Source: Ceratothoa steindachneri (lineage: Eukaryota > Arthropoda > Malacostraca > Isopoda > Cymothoidae). Taken from it: a stretch of DNA of 64,000 bases. Positions 10,991 to 22,900 of this stretch are shown here, in pieces. Both the position numbers and the translations under genes were made by a program. How positions within the stretch are numbered: the first letter of the stretch is position 1; each line of letters begins with the position of its first letter. The stretch covers positions 227,274,099 to 227,338,098 of the forward strand of contig OZ018317.1 of the NCBI GenBank assembly GCA_963969495.1, written 5' to 3'. The notes beneath the pieces were generated by a model, which was given only the letters and a program-made list of their open reading frames with translations, was not told the origin of the DNA and did no database searches.

Positions 10991-11950
10991 CCCCGCTAGG
11001 TTTAGTATTCTAGCTAGCAGGTATTTTGAGGGAAGCGATCGAAGGGGCCTGGCTTTCCTCTACCCCCTAAGGGGGTTTGCCCTACCGAGCTGCTTCAATG
11101 TGGAGCAGTCGGCTATGCACTGCCTGCTGGATTTCTTAGCTGTCCCCTTGGAAAGTTAAGGGGGGTCTGCCGCTGGAAAAAGAGAGGTACCTGAAGGCAC
11201 CTCCAGACAAGGGGGTAATGGGGAGTCTCCTACACCCATATGCGAAGGAAAGAAGTAATCCTCCTCTCCGGTTAGAGATTTGGAGGGTCCCCTGCGAGAG
11301 CACAGGGGGGTTGGGAGAACCTCAATTTTTTTCTGTGTGGCTGCCCGAAGGCGGCTCCGTTGATTATCTTTTGGAAAGGGAAAGTTTTTTTTTTAATTTG
11401 CATCATTGGGCATGGTGACCGTAATTTTCTCACGGGATGCAAACGCTAATCACCCCTCGCAGTGGCCCGCTCTGTGAAGGGTGAGTAAAGGCCTGGCAGA
11501 GCCAGCTGCCCCCATTTCGGACCACCCCTCCCACCTGGTTGTCCTGGCAGTCCCTCAGCATATCGGCTCCACCTTGGGCACGGCGTAAAATAGATAGTTT
11601 TTAAAAATAGCAAGGAAGAGCAGGTAAGGAATTTGTGGGTGGGGATAAAGCAGGTTAATAAAAAGTCCCGATCCCAAAATGAAGCTCATCGGTGAGCGAT
11701 CATTGTCCCCTACCCCCTCAGCCTCAAATCTGGGATAGTTGGCTGAGAAGAAGGTCAGCCTCTACCCTGTGAAATTAGAGGCTGACTAGAGGAAGTTGTG
11801 GGAATGGTTGTATAAAAAGCGAGGTAACAGGGGGGAAACACAAGTGTTCTGAATGAAGGAGAAGAGGCTAGGCTGGGGACGGACGGAGTATCGAGTCCCA
11901 TCAGCACGGCGGCCAGGATGGAAAATCGCCGTGTCCCTTACGGGGTGGAA

Positions 11951-13665
11951 AGGAAGAAGTCCCGTAGACCAGGAAGACAGTAAGTGTGTTGTGATGACGG
12001 GTAGATAGCAATCCAGAGCACATATGTGGTAAAATAGTAAGAGCAATATTTTATAGTAAAGTAAAAATAAATAGTTAACTCAATTTTTTTTCGTAGTTAT
12101 TCAATCCATTTTGGCAAGGATAAAGTCAACATTTAAACGAAAGATTCCAAACTTATTCCTACAGCACGAACCACGATTTTCTCGAACGAAGCCAAGTGAA
12201 GGTGTAAATCATACAAGTTCCTTTTCCTAGAAACGAAAAATAGAAACTAAAGAAGTAATACGCATCTCTAGTGCAGGAAATCGTAGGACTCTGTGAATCA
12301 AGTCGAATGAGATAATGGGGATTTTTTTAATTTACTTAGTAAAGGAAAAGTAAAGAGGTAACCGTGTTTGTAAGTGAAGTTAACTAGCATTTTATAGAAA
12401 TCAAAATATATAATGAGGCTTTAATTAGTAAAGAGTGAAAATGAGAGGGAAGAAAGGCCTTGTTCATGCTAGTTCCCAGTTCTCGTCTATTTAGGGGTCT
12501 AAAACAACAATTCTTCATGCTTATAAATTACAATGTTTGCTACTCGTAGGTACCCCTAGTATTCTTACATCTCGGCTAATCGAACCATCTATCAAAACAC
12601 ATTTTTATTTCAGCACACTTTAAATACATATAAGATCACTTTCAGGAAGAGATGCCCTCCTTGGTACTCTTTATCTCTCCTTTTTTTTGTTAATCCATTT
12701 ATTATTTTCCATATATGCGGATATTCATGATTGTTACAATTATGTTTCTCTCTGATGCATTTTATTACAGATTCAATTTCGCTATTCCTACCCTTGTGTT
12801 AAACAAGTTAAGTACCAGCGGCTTTAGTTAACCGGCGGATGGGTTATCTATTTCGGTCTATTTTCGTGACGTTGCTATATGTTATAGTAGTTGTTCCCAC
12901 ACCTCAGGTATTATCTCAATGGGGACATAAACCTTTTTATGGGCGTCATGAATGGTCAAAATCTCTGTACATTCAAATCGTCAGAACGGGGATGAATTTT
13001 TAATCTGAGCGCTGGTTGGAAAGCATGTGTAGCCCGCTAGTGCATTGCGAGTGCAACAGCGATTGTTGTGTATTGTTTCGTAGGAAGCTTCTCACTATCT
13101 ATAAAGTAGATACAATGATATATCCATCGACACTAATGAAAGCTGCATAAAATAGTCTGATAGAGGATGAACTTTTGTTAATTTCAACCTTATCCCATTG
13201 GACTAGGCCTACATGTGTTTTAAAATGTTTTGTGTTTGTACCTATTTTATACTCGTCTCCTGGAAATAACCCCACTTATATGGTTTTAATGTAAGTTGCC
13301 TTAATAATGGGCATGATTATTCTGCGTTACTCTTCTGCCCGTCAGTATGAATGGAATTGAAGAAGTAGCAATAAGAAAATTCACAACCATTTAGTCACTT
13401 TCATGTATCCACCAAATTAATATTTACCATAAGGTAACTTCATAGTACGGTGTATTGTACGCAAATCTGTATTATACGTGGTCGTTTATCTACTGTATTT
13501 AGGAATTTTTGTTATTTTCTTTACACTTAGGCTTTGTCGAACGACAATTTTCGTTTCTTATGCTTGATATTTTTTTTTTCAAATGTCGAAGAAATGCACA
13601 TACAGAGAAATGTCTCTGTTTTGACTTCTCATTTCCATATCGTGAACAATAATTTGCAGTTGCCA
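11951..13665. other. A+T-rich spacer, nothing recognised
   Basis: No ORF above chance, no repeat and no transposase motif was seen in this 1.7 kb. Confidence 0.4.
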
Positions 13666-13669
13666 CAGT

Positions 13670-14830
13670 GCGTCATCTGAAAGAAAACAATTGCAAACGC
13701 AAGCATAAAACCCATAGAGATGAGGGACCATCCTGCCACGGTTCATCCGGAATTGGCCAGCAAGGATTTGACCTACTTTAGAATCATAGAACTCCAGCTC
13801 AAGCTGTCAAGGTTAGATGATGGAACAGGAGTTCTCTTTCAATAAAGCAAGATGCTCAGGGGCTCGTACAAAATTTTTCTTCTTATCGCTAAGAAGAAGA
13901 AGCCACACATGATTGAAGAGACCCGCGTTAAACCTTGCATGTTAGATAGAGGCTGCTCGTCTTGTCTTTGATCAGAAATTTGTCAACAAGCTTAATCAGA
14001 TAAGTCTCTCAAGAAGAAATAGTTTAGCAGCACATCGATGACATGCCTCAGGATATCAAACTTCAGGTCATGAAGGAATCCTACTCTCTTTCTTCTTCAC
14101 CATCCAACTTGAAGAGACCACACATGTCGCACAGCTTCCAAAGCTTTTGGTTAATGCTCGGTTCATCTCTGAAAATAAGGTGGAGGAGGAGTTCCTCTTC
14201 TTCAGGCCAATGAAAACACCACAAAGGGTGAAGATGTTATGGACATGGTGTCCACCATTTTTCAAGAGAAAAGGATCTCGTGGGCAAAGTTAGTTGGTGT
14301 CTACATGGACGGAGCTCCCTGCATGCTCGGGTCCAAACAGGATTTGTAACTCTATTCAAGAAAATTCATGATCCACCGCGAGGCTCTTACCACCAACACA
14401 TTCCCTGCTCTTCTTAAAGTAACCTTGCAAACTGTGATCCGCATCAATTCTACCAAGACATGGATTCTTTCAACCAAGCCCTCCTCTTCTACATATTTCT
14501 TCGTCGATTTTTAAAGGGGAATGTTCTCGCTCGTGTAATTGAGCTTTTTAAAGAATTTTAAGTATTTCTGGCAGCTCAAGGAAAGAAGACGAAGAAATTG
14601 TTAAAGAACATTCGAGAGCTCTTTAACTGTAGTCTTGCCTATATATCAAATGTTTTCAAAGCTGTGAATGAACTCAATCAGCAACAACAGAGCTAAGATA
14701 AATCCATCATAATGTACACAGATGCGATCAAGGTTTCTCGATATGCGGTTCATTTTGGGTCTCGCAGCCTTCGAAGAGACATCAAACGATTGAAATTGGT
14801 AAACTCCAAGGAAATAAAACTAAACTGAGC
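13670..14830 (+). pseudogene. ZBED5/GTF2IRD2-like hAT transposase relic
   Basis: Plus-strand fragments in shifting frames follow the order of the ZBED5-type hAT transposase. They include 'ELASKDLTYF' (about 13.75 kb), an 'AKKKKPH' segment (13.89 kb) and 'IKLQVMKE' (14.06 kb). The conserved 'LLVNARFISENKVEEEFLF' lies at about 14.15-14.20 kb. Later pieces are 'KGNVLARVIELF' (14.51 kb) and 'QGKKTKK' plus 'CSLAYISNVFKAVNELNQ' (14.58-14.68 kb). Several stops and frameshifts separate the pieces. No terminal repeats or 8-bp duplication were located. Confidence 0.65.
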
Positions 14831-15690
14831 CAAATCTGCGGCCGTAGAGACTATCATTCTTTACTACAAGAGATGTGGCTCTAGTTGGTGGAGACTCTGC
14901 AGTCAATTAAGTGAGGTGTCCATAATTATTCGAGTATTGAAGAAAATTAATGTACGGAAATTTTTCATCTTTGTCAAGATTAGAACTAGAAACAACGGAT
15001 AAAAGCTTGACTTCCGCAGTTAGGACTAAATTGGTGGTAAAATAATTTGCACGTAGGAAATTTGAGAACTAGAATGATCTCTCCAGACTTAGTTAATAGT
15101 TATATCGTATAACAATGGAAAGAGAGAATTGAGCGAATGTTTAGTGTGGTACAATAAATCGCGTATATGCAGGTTATTATTATATCTTTTAAGAAAAATG
15201 TCTACTCTCAAAATTTTTAGTTGTATTATTGCTTTTGCTTCTGCTTTTCTATATTCCAAGATGCAGGGAGGAAGAGTGAATGGAGAGAACCTTCAATCAC
15301 AATCTGTTCTTTCTTTTCTATATGTTAAATTATTCCCTTTAGAGTAACTCTTTTGGTGATCCTAATCCTTTTGTATCCCTGTGAACTTGCCATGGTCTTA
15401 GGCTCAGATTAGCGTACTAATGCATTATTGTTACATTTGTGTGAATATTAAACATATTATTTCATTTACACGAATAAACAAAAGGTCTAATTTAATATAT
15501 AGTTGGCTAGTTAATCCTAACTCACTTGAGAAGCGGAAAGAAAACCAGAAAATTTAATGGAGCAACACCAATATTAGGTTAGGTTATTTTTACACATTAT
15601 ACTACGAGCCTCCGTATGCTGCTGTTGTCTGTTGCTCCTGTGCAGTTTATTTTCCTTTGTGTAAAGCCCAACTGACAGAAATAAGTTTGG
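14831..15690. other. A+T-rich spacer
   Basis: Two short plus-strand frames near 15.13-15.35 kb have ordinary low-complexity composition and no family match. Nothing else was seen. Confidence 0.4.
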
Positions 15691-15699
15691 AAGAAAGTG

Positions 15700-16400
15700 G
15701 AATTATTGTTTTTATTCTATACATTTACAGGCAAAACTTTCTACCAGAGTTACTCTCAAGGAAATTTCGATACTGAAGGAGAAGGCACAGTCAGTCAGGC
15801 GAAGGTCTCTAGATGGCTACGGACGTTTCAACTTCGGGAATCTAAACCTTTAGAAAAAAACACGTTCCAGCTGTTCATCAACCTTTGACAGCAAGGCTTT
15901 AGTGGCAGAATTGAAAGTTGAACCTTCCTCAAGAAGCCGTGATCTAGCGAAGTTTGTTGGAGTGTCATCCAATCAAACGGTGCTGAACAGATTGCATCAA
16001 ACGTATTTCGATCCATATGACCTCACCAAAGCACAAGATGCAGGTAGAGTAGAGATTTGCAGCCAATTTCTCAGTAACCCAATGGACGTCGATTCTGGAG
16101 GCTAATTGTCACATTAGATGAGAAGTGGGAGCACTTTCTTAATCACGTTCGTGAGAGGAAAAGGGTTCTGCGAGATAAACACCTGGCATTTGCTCCACAA
16201 CGGAATTGGTTTGACAAGAAAGTCATGATCTCTGTTTGGTAGCAGTTCCAATGAGAACTGCATTTCACGCTTGTTGTACACGGTTGCACCATCAAATCTA
16301 AACTGCATTGTCAGCAGTTAGACCACGTGGAAACCAAACTAAAGAAGGAGTATCCCGCTTTGATCTATCGAAGACAGTTATTACACAAGTTTTGAAGTCA
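15700..16400 (+). pseudogene. SETMAR-like mariner transposase relic
   Basis: Plus-strand pieces include an N-terminal helix-turn-helix region ('VSQAKVSRWLRTFQLRE', about 15.79-15.84 kb) and a second HTH ('SRDLAKFVGVSSNQTVLNRL', about 15.94-15.99 kb). The first catalytic motif is changed to 'VTLDEKW' (16.11 kb). Then come 'KKVMISVW' and 'CQQLD' phrases of the mariner core, with in-frame stops between them. The rest of the core and the 3' terminal repeat are missing after about 16.40 kb. Mariners of this type cut and paste at TA; this one is dead. Confidence 0.7.
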
Positions 16401-16499
16401 GTAAAATGTAAAATATGTTTGAATTGCATAGATTACATAGTCAAATGATTACATCTGACGCAACGGAATCTGAAGACGTAAGGGGAATAATAGAGTGGA

Positions 16500-16722
16500 G
16501 TCTGACTCTACCACACGCACACACTCATGAGCACACACATGACTTTACCTTCTGAGTCTACACCCCCCTTTACTGGTTTGATGCCATAATATCCCCACCT
16601 CTAGGTCAGTGATATTTTTTTCCAAGGAATCAGAGTCTACACACACACACACACGTACACACACACACACACTTAGTGGTTTCTCGCAAAAAATGTTCTC
16701 CTCTCCCCCTTTAGGTCAGTGA
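16500..16722. repeat. (CA)n-bearing tandem duplication
   Basis: Two diverged copies of a block run in direct order (about 16.55-16.61 and 16.63-16.72 kb). The block is GAGTCTACAC...ACTGGTTT...CTAGGTCAGTGA. The second copy contains a longer (CA)n run at 16,637-16,672. Confidence 0.7.
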
Positions 16723-16725
16723 CTT

Positions 16726-17204
16726 TTGTTTGAGAAAATCGGTAAGATTTCTTTCAATCAGTTTGAATTTTCATGCATTTTCCGGTATTACCATAACAGT
16801 GGGTTTGCCTTTAAATGTTCCGACTATTCATCTACGGTTGATTTCTTTGACTATCTTCGTCGACTTATTCATGAACATCCAATTGATCGAATTGAATATC
16901 TGTATAGTGGGTCAATCGAACTACCTTTCAACTACACTAACGGAAAAAAGTACTTGAAGATCTCCAGTTTATGGATTTAGAAGATTTACTGATCGGTGAA
17001 AAATTAAGAAATGAGCTTATGGATCAGTTTTTCTTTGTAGGTAGTATATCCGATCGTCCCAGTACATGGGTGGATAAGTTTTTGCATTTACATTCTAACA
17101 ATGTAAATAATGGAGAGAAAGTAGCAAACATCACTATATTTGACACAAAAAAGCTGTTATTTCGTTTTCTCTCATGCATTTCCATCAGCTCACTGATGGG
17201 ATGA
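16726..17204 (+). pseudogene. Unrecognised protein remnant (two overlapping frames)
   Basis: A plus-strand frame (16,726-16,980) overlaps a second one in another frame (16,971-17,204), as expected if one frameshift split a single protein of about 155 residues. The composition (many aromatic, Asp, Asn and Ser residues) is protein-like rather than translated spacer. It lies just left of the Maverick-like polymerase remnant on the opposite strand, so it may belong to the same element, for example as a structural gene. I see no diagnostic motif and assign no function. Confidence 0.35.
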
Positions 17205-17246
17205 ATACCAAGAATGAAGAGGCAAAAATAAAATTAAAACATTCGT

Positions 17247-17672
17247 AGTATAATTCGTATTATTTCATCTTGATTTTATTTATATTAATCAGAGAATATT
17301 ATAAATGTTAAAAAAATTCTATAAATAAAGAGTTCATAATAGCTGACAGGGATTCAATGTATAGTAAAAAAATTCATGTAAGATTCCTTTTTAACCGAAA
17401 GATATGGTTCGATATCTCTCTGGGGTTTCAACTCGTTTACGGCAAGATCAAGAGAATGTGATGAGCTATTTTGTAAACCAATTAAAAAATTGATATTATA
17501 ACGCGTATTATTTCATCTTTATTTTATTCATATCAATCAGAGAATATTATTAATGATTAAAAAATATTTATATACATGAAGAGCTCATAATAGCTGACAG
17601 GGATTCAATGTGTAGTAACATTTTTAAATGTCATCTAAGATCCCTTTAAAACCGAAAGGTATGGTTCGATCC
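17247..17672. repeat. Direct duplication, about 175-bp units
   Basis: 17,247-17,418 and 17,493-17,672 are similar from end to end, including TAGCTGACAGGGATTCAATG and the terminal CGAAAGRTATGGTTCGAT. A 75-bp unrelated spacer separates them. There is no coding content. It lies at the 3' end of the broken polymerase gene. Confidence 0.8.
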
Positions 17673-17820
17673 TCTTATTCGTATTACCTCTTTTTTAAAG
17701 TGTTTACAAGGGGAATTTACACCATCTCTTTTCAAAATCCTTGTTCGTGGATGACAGTTCTTACATTTGTCATATGTTTCATTCTCATTATCAAACAAAG
17801 TTCATAAATTATATGCATAA

Positions 17821-19020
17821 CTAAAATATAAGGAAACAGTATGAATTATCCCACTTTTTATAGGTTTTAATATCATAATATACGGCATTCCATTTCTTAA
17901 CCATCGACTTCTTCTTCCTTTTCATCCAGCACGTATGCTCTGCTTCATCCGCTATATAATATGTATAACATTTAGAACAAAACAACTTCTCACACTCGTA
18001 TCTTCTCTCACCTTTTGCACACTGCATGATTATGCAATTACATTAACGAAACATATAAAAATCTTTACACAAGAATGAAGCTTTTTGTCCGTGTTAAAAC
18101 ACGAATGGTTGTAGAATGATAGATTGCACTCATTACCTAAAATCCCTCGATTTCTTTCTCCATCACAATGCCCAAGACACTGACTGCACACCCCTTCACA
18201 ATCATTGATGGGTTGTTCCGTTGTCATGGAACATATAGCTAGAAAAATACATATCATGATTAAAAGGAAGTATGTTTTTTTTTAATATAGGTATCACTAA
18301 TGTTTTGTATTGGATTGTAGGTTTCACCTTCAAGACGAAGAATTGGAGTGAGGCTAATTTTTCAGGATATGTTAGTCAATGGAGTAATTTGAATTGGCGT
18401 TCATCTCCAGTAACCGTAATTACGAGGGTCCTACATTTCTGCTCGCGTTCTATTAAGATGAACTTATCTACAGTGACAGCCTCTTCGTACACAAGATTTC
18501 ATTTTATTGCCAACTCATGAGATTCTTCGATTAATGTCGGAGGACAGAAGTCTATGGAAAGAACATGATTTATTTTTTTCGTGATAACTGAAAATTAGAT
18601 GGTATTTTAGCATGGCCTGTAGGAATACTATAAATACGAACTGCAAGATTGAAGGTTCCAAACTAAATTGTATCCGCAGACTGGAATGCTGTCTCGAATA
18701 GTTCCATGTTATAATCGAATAGTGTCGATTCACGCAGTTGAGCGAATGAAATGTGTAAATAGATTGTATCATTGGTTGCATTCCCAATTTCAAAACTTAT
18801 ATTTTCACGATAATCACCCTTCTGAAGCCATTGCAGATTCGATATATGCTGTGAAAGCTCACGTACTACTCGACCAACACCAGCTTTTTCTGGTTTATCT
18901 ACGATTACACGGTATAATTTTACAAAAAAGAATGGTATTGTTTCATAACATATCTTCTATGTTTGAAGATTCACTTTCTATTGCAAGTTCTACATCTTCA
19001 TCGTCGAAGCTCGGTGTAAT
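17821..19020 (-). pseudogene. Family-B (protein-primed type) DNA polymerase, N-terminal half
   Basis: Read on the minus strand from about 19.0 kb there is an N-terminal region with phrases such as 'VIVDKPEKAGVGRVV' and 'NDTIYLHISFAQL'. Next is a Cys-rich segment with paired cysteines (CSQCLGHC, about 18.2 kb) and another (LFCSKC...H-x-C, about 17.97 kb). Then comes 'YYDIKTYKK', where exonuclease motif I (YDIET-like) is expected, with Glu changed to Lys. An Asp/Glu-rich codon run at 19,080-19,125 may be its acidic leader. The frame then ends and no palm motifs follow; the gene is truncated by the 17.2-17.7 kb duplication region. Confidence 0.55.
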
Positions 19021-19343
19021 AAAATCCTAGGTAATGTTCTGAACGTCAGATATTCTTTGTCAATGAAAAACTTTGTCATCACCATCATCATCATCGTCGT
19101 CGTCGTCGTCTTCTTCATTAGGTACACTAGTTGGAGCAAAATTATCTATGGCTAAAATTTCACCCCCGACACCTTCACTCGATCAGGGGTTGGGTAAAGT
19201 GGAAGAGGTTGGCTTGATTCGATAGATCTGCTTTCGTTTTGAAGGATGAATAAACCCTTTTTGAGGATCTAAAAAGAGAGGAAAAAGATTTTTTATATAG
19301 TTATCTGAAAGAAGTTTGCTCATTCATTATACAGAAGGAAAGT

Positions 19344-19975
19344 ATGAGTGAAGGAAGTGTCAAAACATTTAAATTTTCCCCTGTACCTCATCCATCATGG
19401 GCCGACGTCCGGAAAACCCCAATTCCTCTTTCGTATACTCCGGAATAGAGATACGATGTTTATTCAACGAACGCGTTGATAAAATAATCTGGTGTTATAC
19501 TTTATGGCAGAAAGACTGGATAATTTAAAAGGGATGTAATGTTTCATGAAGGTGTGTATGATCTTTCATCTTTGGATGGAAGAAGTTATACACTCCTTAT
19601 TTTAGATGAGTTAATGCAGAAGATAGATGCAAATATATCAGATATTTACAGTCACCTTTCATCATAAGAATATCTTCATATTCCCTGTGGCCCCAAATCT
19701 ATTTGAAAAATTCTTATATGCGCGATATTGCCTTAAATTGTCACACTGTAGTTATATTTAACCAGAGGAGAGACATCTTCCAGATAAATATATTCGCTGG
19801 ACCAATAATGCCTGGGGAACGTAACAGCATCATGAAGATATATCAAGAATCAGTCTTAAAACCCTATGGTTATTTGTTCTGCGACTTCAGTACGAGAAAC
19901 ACTGTGCCATTTACATTACGGACAGGAATATTTCCAAACGAATTCGAAAGCGTATATCTTAAGAATGAGGGCTAG
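19344..19975 (+). pseudogene. A32/FtsK-HerA-like packaging ATPase (frameshifted)
   Basis: The putative start ATG is at 19,344. A P-loop of the form G-P-T-S-G-K-P lies at 19,399-19,419 in another frame (the normal last residue is Thr). It is followed by the usual 'WCYTLWQ' segment at about 19.49 kb. Walker B 'LLILDELM' lies at about 19.60 kb. The last 90 codons (19,703-19,975) are intact and carry the C-terminal 'PYGYLFCDFS' and 'RTGIFPNE' signatures of Maverick/adintovirus ATPases. At least three frame changes and one stop break it. The known role of the family is pumping DNA into a capsid. Confidence 0.7.
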
Positions 19976-21674
19976 AATGAAAACATACGCATATATATTC
20001 CATACGTTCCCCACACTCTCTAAAAAGATGAAAAAAACAATTATCTGAAGCATGGATAGTGATTTTGTAAAATGTGTATGTGTCTTAATCTAACAAAAAG
20101 GTAATATTCTGATGACATCTTCGCTGATGACATCATCGCTAGGAAGCCGGCTCATATGCGTCTAAAGACAAAACTTATAAATTAGCTTGGAGGATCGTTT
20201 CTACCAATCTTATTCTCTGTTCTCGCACTTATCCTTTCGAACCTTCTAAAAAGAAAAAAAATTGTTTATCCTGAAAAAGAGAAAAGTACCCTCAAACTTA
20301 ATCCCACCAAAGGAAAGACTTATTTATATCTTTGTAGAGAGAGAGAGAGAGAGAGTTGACTACTATACTAAATAATTCACGTATCACACCAGGTAGATGT
20401 GTTATCCTTCACCAGAACACTTTGGAACAGTATGTGAAATAGTATGATACGTTGTGAACTATGATGGGGTGATTACCATCGATGGTAAAAGACTTCGACA
20501 ATCTAACTATCGACTAACCCAATGGGAGGAAGTAAAAGTAAAATTAAAATTTTCTAATTTTCCTAAATCTATCATAAAAAAACTTGCAACGTCGGAAAGA
20601 GTTAGAAAATATTACTAGCACATCAACTTCCTCTAAATCAAGCTCACTGGTTCGCGCAAACACACGTCGTACTTCTCTTTATTGTCAACAGCATAAACTA
20701 AGGAACAGGTATAATTATTAATCAATTTTACCGATGAAGGATGGCAACAAGACAGACCAATTAAAAGATTGTAAACAGTTAAGTGGCAACTACACGCGAA
20801 ACAATACATGAATATCCAATTCACGTCAAACAAACCCTATCCTATCGGACTTTTAATCAGTGGCTGTCCAGAATCATTCGAATACTCACGCGTAAGAAGC
20901 TAGGGCTCGATTTCAGGTGAAGCAAATTATACAACAAGAATATAAAATTAATATATTCAGCCTTTTTAAGATTACTAGAACAAAATCCGGTTATGTTAGA
21001 TTGATCTTTGAAAATACCTACGGAAGAACTTCTATAACGATAAACTAATCTTTAGTGAGGATGAGTTTTTGATTGTGTTTGGGGCAATAAACAGGTTAAA
21101 ACAGGAAAATTTTCCCTATGTAGATCAACTTGTAAAGGATTCCGGGGTAAATCAGATAAAGTGTGTAGCAAGTGCAAATACAAACGTCTATTTCCAAGTA
21201 TAAATTTCGGTATTTACTGGAAAAGGGATTAAGAGTTCATTCACAAACGATTTAAAAACGCGCTATACAATGAGTATGAAGTCAATACTTTTCTAAAACT
21301 TGAAGATGAATTTCATCAAAGTTTTCGTCAGATGATGTTTTACAGAATGCGGTTGATGCTTCTTATCTTGGATTCATAGATGGATTCTATGACTGTCCAA
21401 AACTTCAACCTACTATCACAGAAGTTGAGTATATAAAAGTGTGTCGTTTCATGAGTTCCATTTTCACTAGAACAAAAACAAAACAAAACTGTAGATGCCA
21501 TATATGTTAAATATGGTCTAGACATTTGTAAGCTTTTTGATTAATCTTTTGATATCTACTAATGTCGAATGTGCCGTAGATGGTAGTAACCTTGGCTCGA
21601 ATCAAAGGTCACTAAAATGTTTAAACAAGATATCCATCTCGTCGCCTCATTAAACTCTCCTAATTATTTTCAAG
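19976..21674. other. Spacer, possible further relic sequence
   Basis: Contains a short (GA)n run near 20,337-20,354. Several plus-strand stretches without stops (for example 21,057-21,210) may be remains of neighbouring Maverick genes, but no motif allows a call. Confidence 0.35.
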
Positions 21675-22900
21675 TATAGGGTCTTTAAATAAGGTCGCTC
21701 GATTTTCAATGTAAATAAAGCAAGTTGTGTGTGATATATGCACTCAATTTATTTTAAATTTGAAAGTAAATTTTATGGCATTAAGTGTGGAATATGAGGT
21801 CGTTCAAATATCCACCGTGGCTTCGCTTGGTGGAACGTATTCGGGAGTGCCAATTTCGGATGGCTTTGTCGCATAAATCTGGCTGAATTTGCTGGATGGT
21901 CTTCGTTATGTTCAATTTAAAGACATCAACTGTTTACGGATTTTTCGCATATAGCTGCGATTTAAGGGAGCCCCAAAGAAAGTATTCTAATGGCATTAAA
22001 TCGCATGATCTCGGTGGCCAGTTGACTTCGCCCCCGTGCGAGATGACCATAACCTGAAATCGCTGGTGCACAATGTCTGTCGCCAGTATCCATATGAGGC
22101 ATATAATCCAGTTGAAGCCGTTGACGGGTATGGCAATCCCATCTTCGTTCTCCAAAAAATACGGACCAATGATTTCGTTAGACGAAAATCCGCAACAAAT
22201 AGCGACTTTGGTGAAATACAATTGGTGTTGGTGTATCTCATGTGGATTGTTTTCGACCCAAATCCGACAATTTTGCTTGTTCACAAATCCATTCATCCAA
22301 AAATGGGCCTCGTCGCTGAAGATGATTTTTGGGGGGAACTATGGGGTAACTTTCAATTGCTCTAGAACCCAATCAGCGAACACACGGCGTTGTCTATGGT
22401 CGTTTACCTTAAGCTCCTGGGTAAGGTGGATTTTGTATGGGTGCAGACCCAAGTCCCTACGCATAATTCGCCAAACTGAAGTCGCAGAAAGGCCAAGTTT
22501 TTGTGAACGACGAGAAATTGCCAGCCTCGGATTTTCCCGTACACTCATTTACGGCAGCGGTGTTTTCAGCAAACCTTGCGTTTCTGCGACGTACGGGAGT
22601 TGGCTTATTGTTGATCGACCATTTTGCTTGCATTTGGCCACCAAGCGTCGAACATTGGACTCGGCAGGATGATTGTGGCGAGGATAGAAATCACGTAATG
22701 CGCGGAACGTTTGTCGAACGGAGCACTAATTTTGATAATAACATTTGATGATTTTCACACGCTGTTCAACGCTATAACCTGCCATTGTGACTTGCCAAGT
22801 ACTACTGAAAAGTTCACAGTGTGGTTGCAAGATGTCGCTTTAACAACATGGTCACTATCGCCTGACAAAGCATGACCATCATTGTTGAAAGACCTTTATA
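21675..22900 (-). mobile_element. Mariner-type element (dead), about 1.2 kb
   Basis: Imperfect terminal inverted repeats flanked by TA were found: left TATAGGGTCTTTAAAT at 21,675 and right, reverse-complemented, TATAAAGGTCTTTCAAC ending near 22,900. The length suits a mariner. The internal transposase runs on the minus strand and is broken. Confidence 0.65.
21934..22548 (-). pseudogene. Mariner transposase, DD(34)D type (broken)
   Basis: An N-terminal HTH region ('RRSQKLGLSATSVWRIMRRD') leads into 'LHPYKIHLTQEL' and 'RRVFADWVLEQL'. After one in-frame stop (about 22.35 kb) come the first catalytic motif 'IFSDEAHFW' and 'CRIWVENNPHEIHQHQL'. The segment that should hold the second Asp ('QDGAxxH') is deleted or scrambled. 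The C-terminal 'PPRSCDLMPLEYFLWG', with the third acidic residue, is present. One stop plus loss of the second Asp make it non-functional. Confidence 0.75.

Larger units (their letters stand above)
8500..11950 (-). mobile_element. I-clade LINE copy A, 5' part
   Basis: Resumes collinearity with copy C (63.70-63.96 kb) near 8505. It holds endonuclease remnants, ORF1 with a CCHC knuckle, and a 5'UTR. The 5' end is set by the loss of similarity to copy B just after a shared TTACGGG near 11.94 kb, matching about 36.20 kb in copy B. Together with the 3' part this gives a parent of roughly 6 kb. Confidence 0.75.
17821..19975. mobile_element. Maverick/Polinton-like relic
   Basis: Two divergently oriented decayed genes, a family-B DNA polymerase N-terminal half (minus) and a packaging ATPase (plus), sit about 0.3 kb apart. 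That pairing is typical of Mavericks/Polintons and the related adintoviruses. No integrase, protease or capsid gene could be recognised with confidence on either side, and no long terminal inverted repeats were found. The block is therefore an internal fragment or its flanks are too decayed. Both genes contain frameshifts, and the polymerase lacks its catalytic half. Confidence 0.6.

Noticed and set aside
22036..22748. Plus-strand frames of up to 199 codons
   Set aside because: Shadows of the mariner transposase, whose catalytic motifs read on the minus strand.
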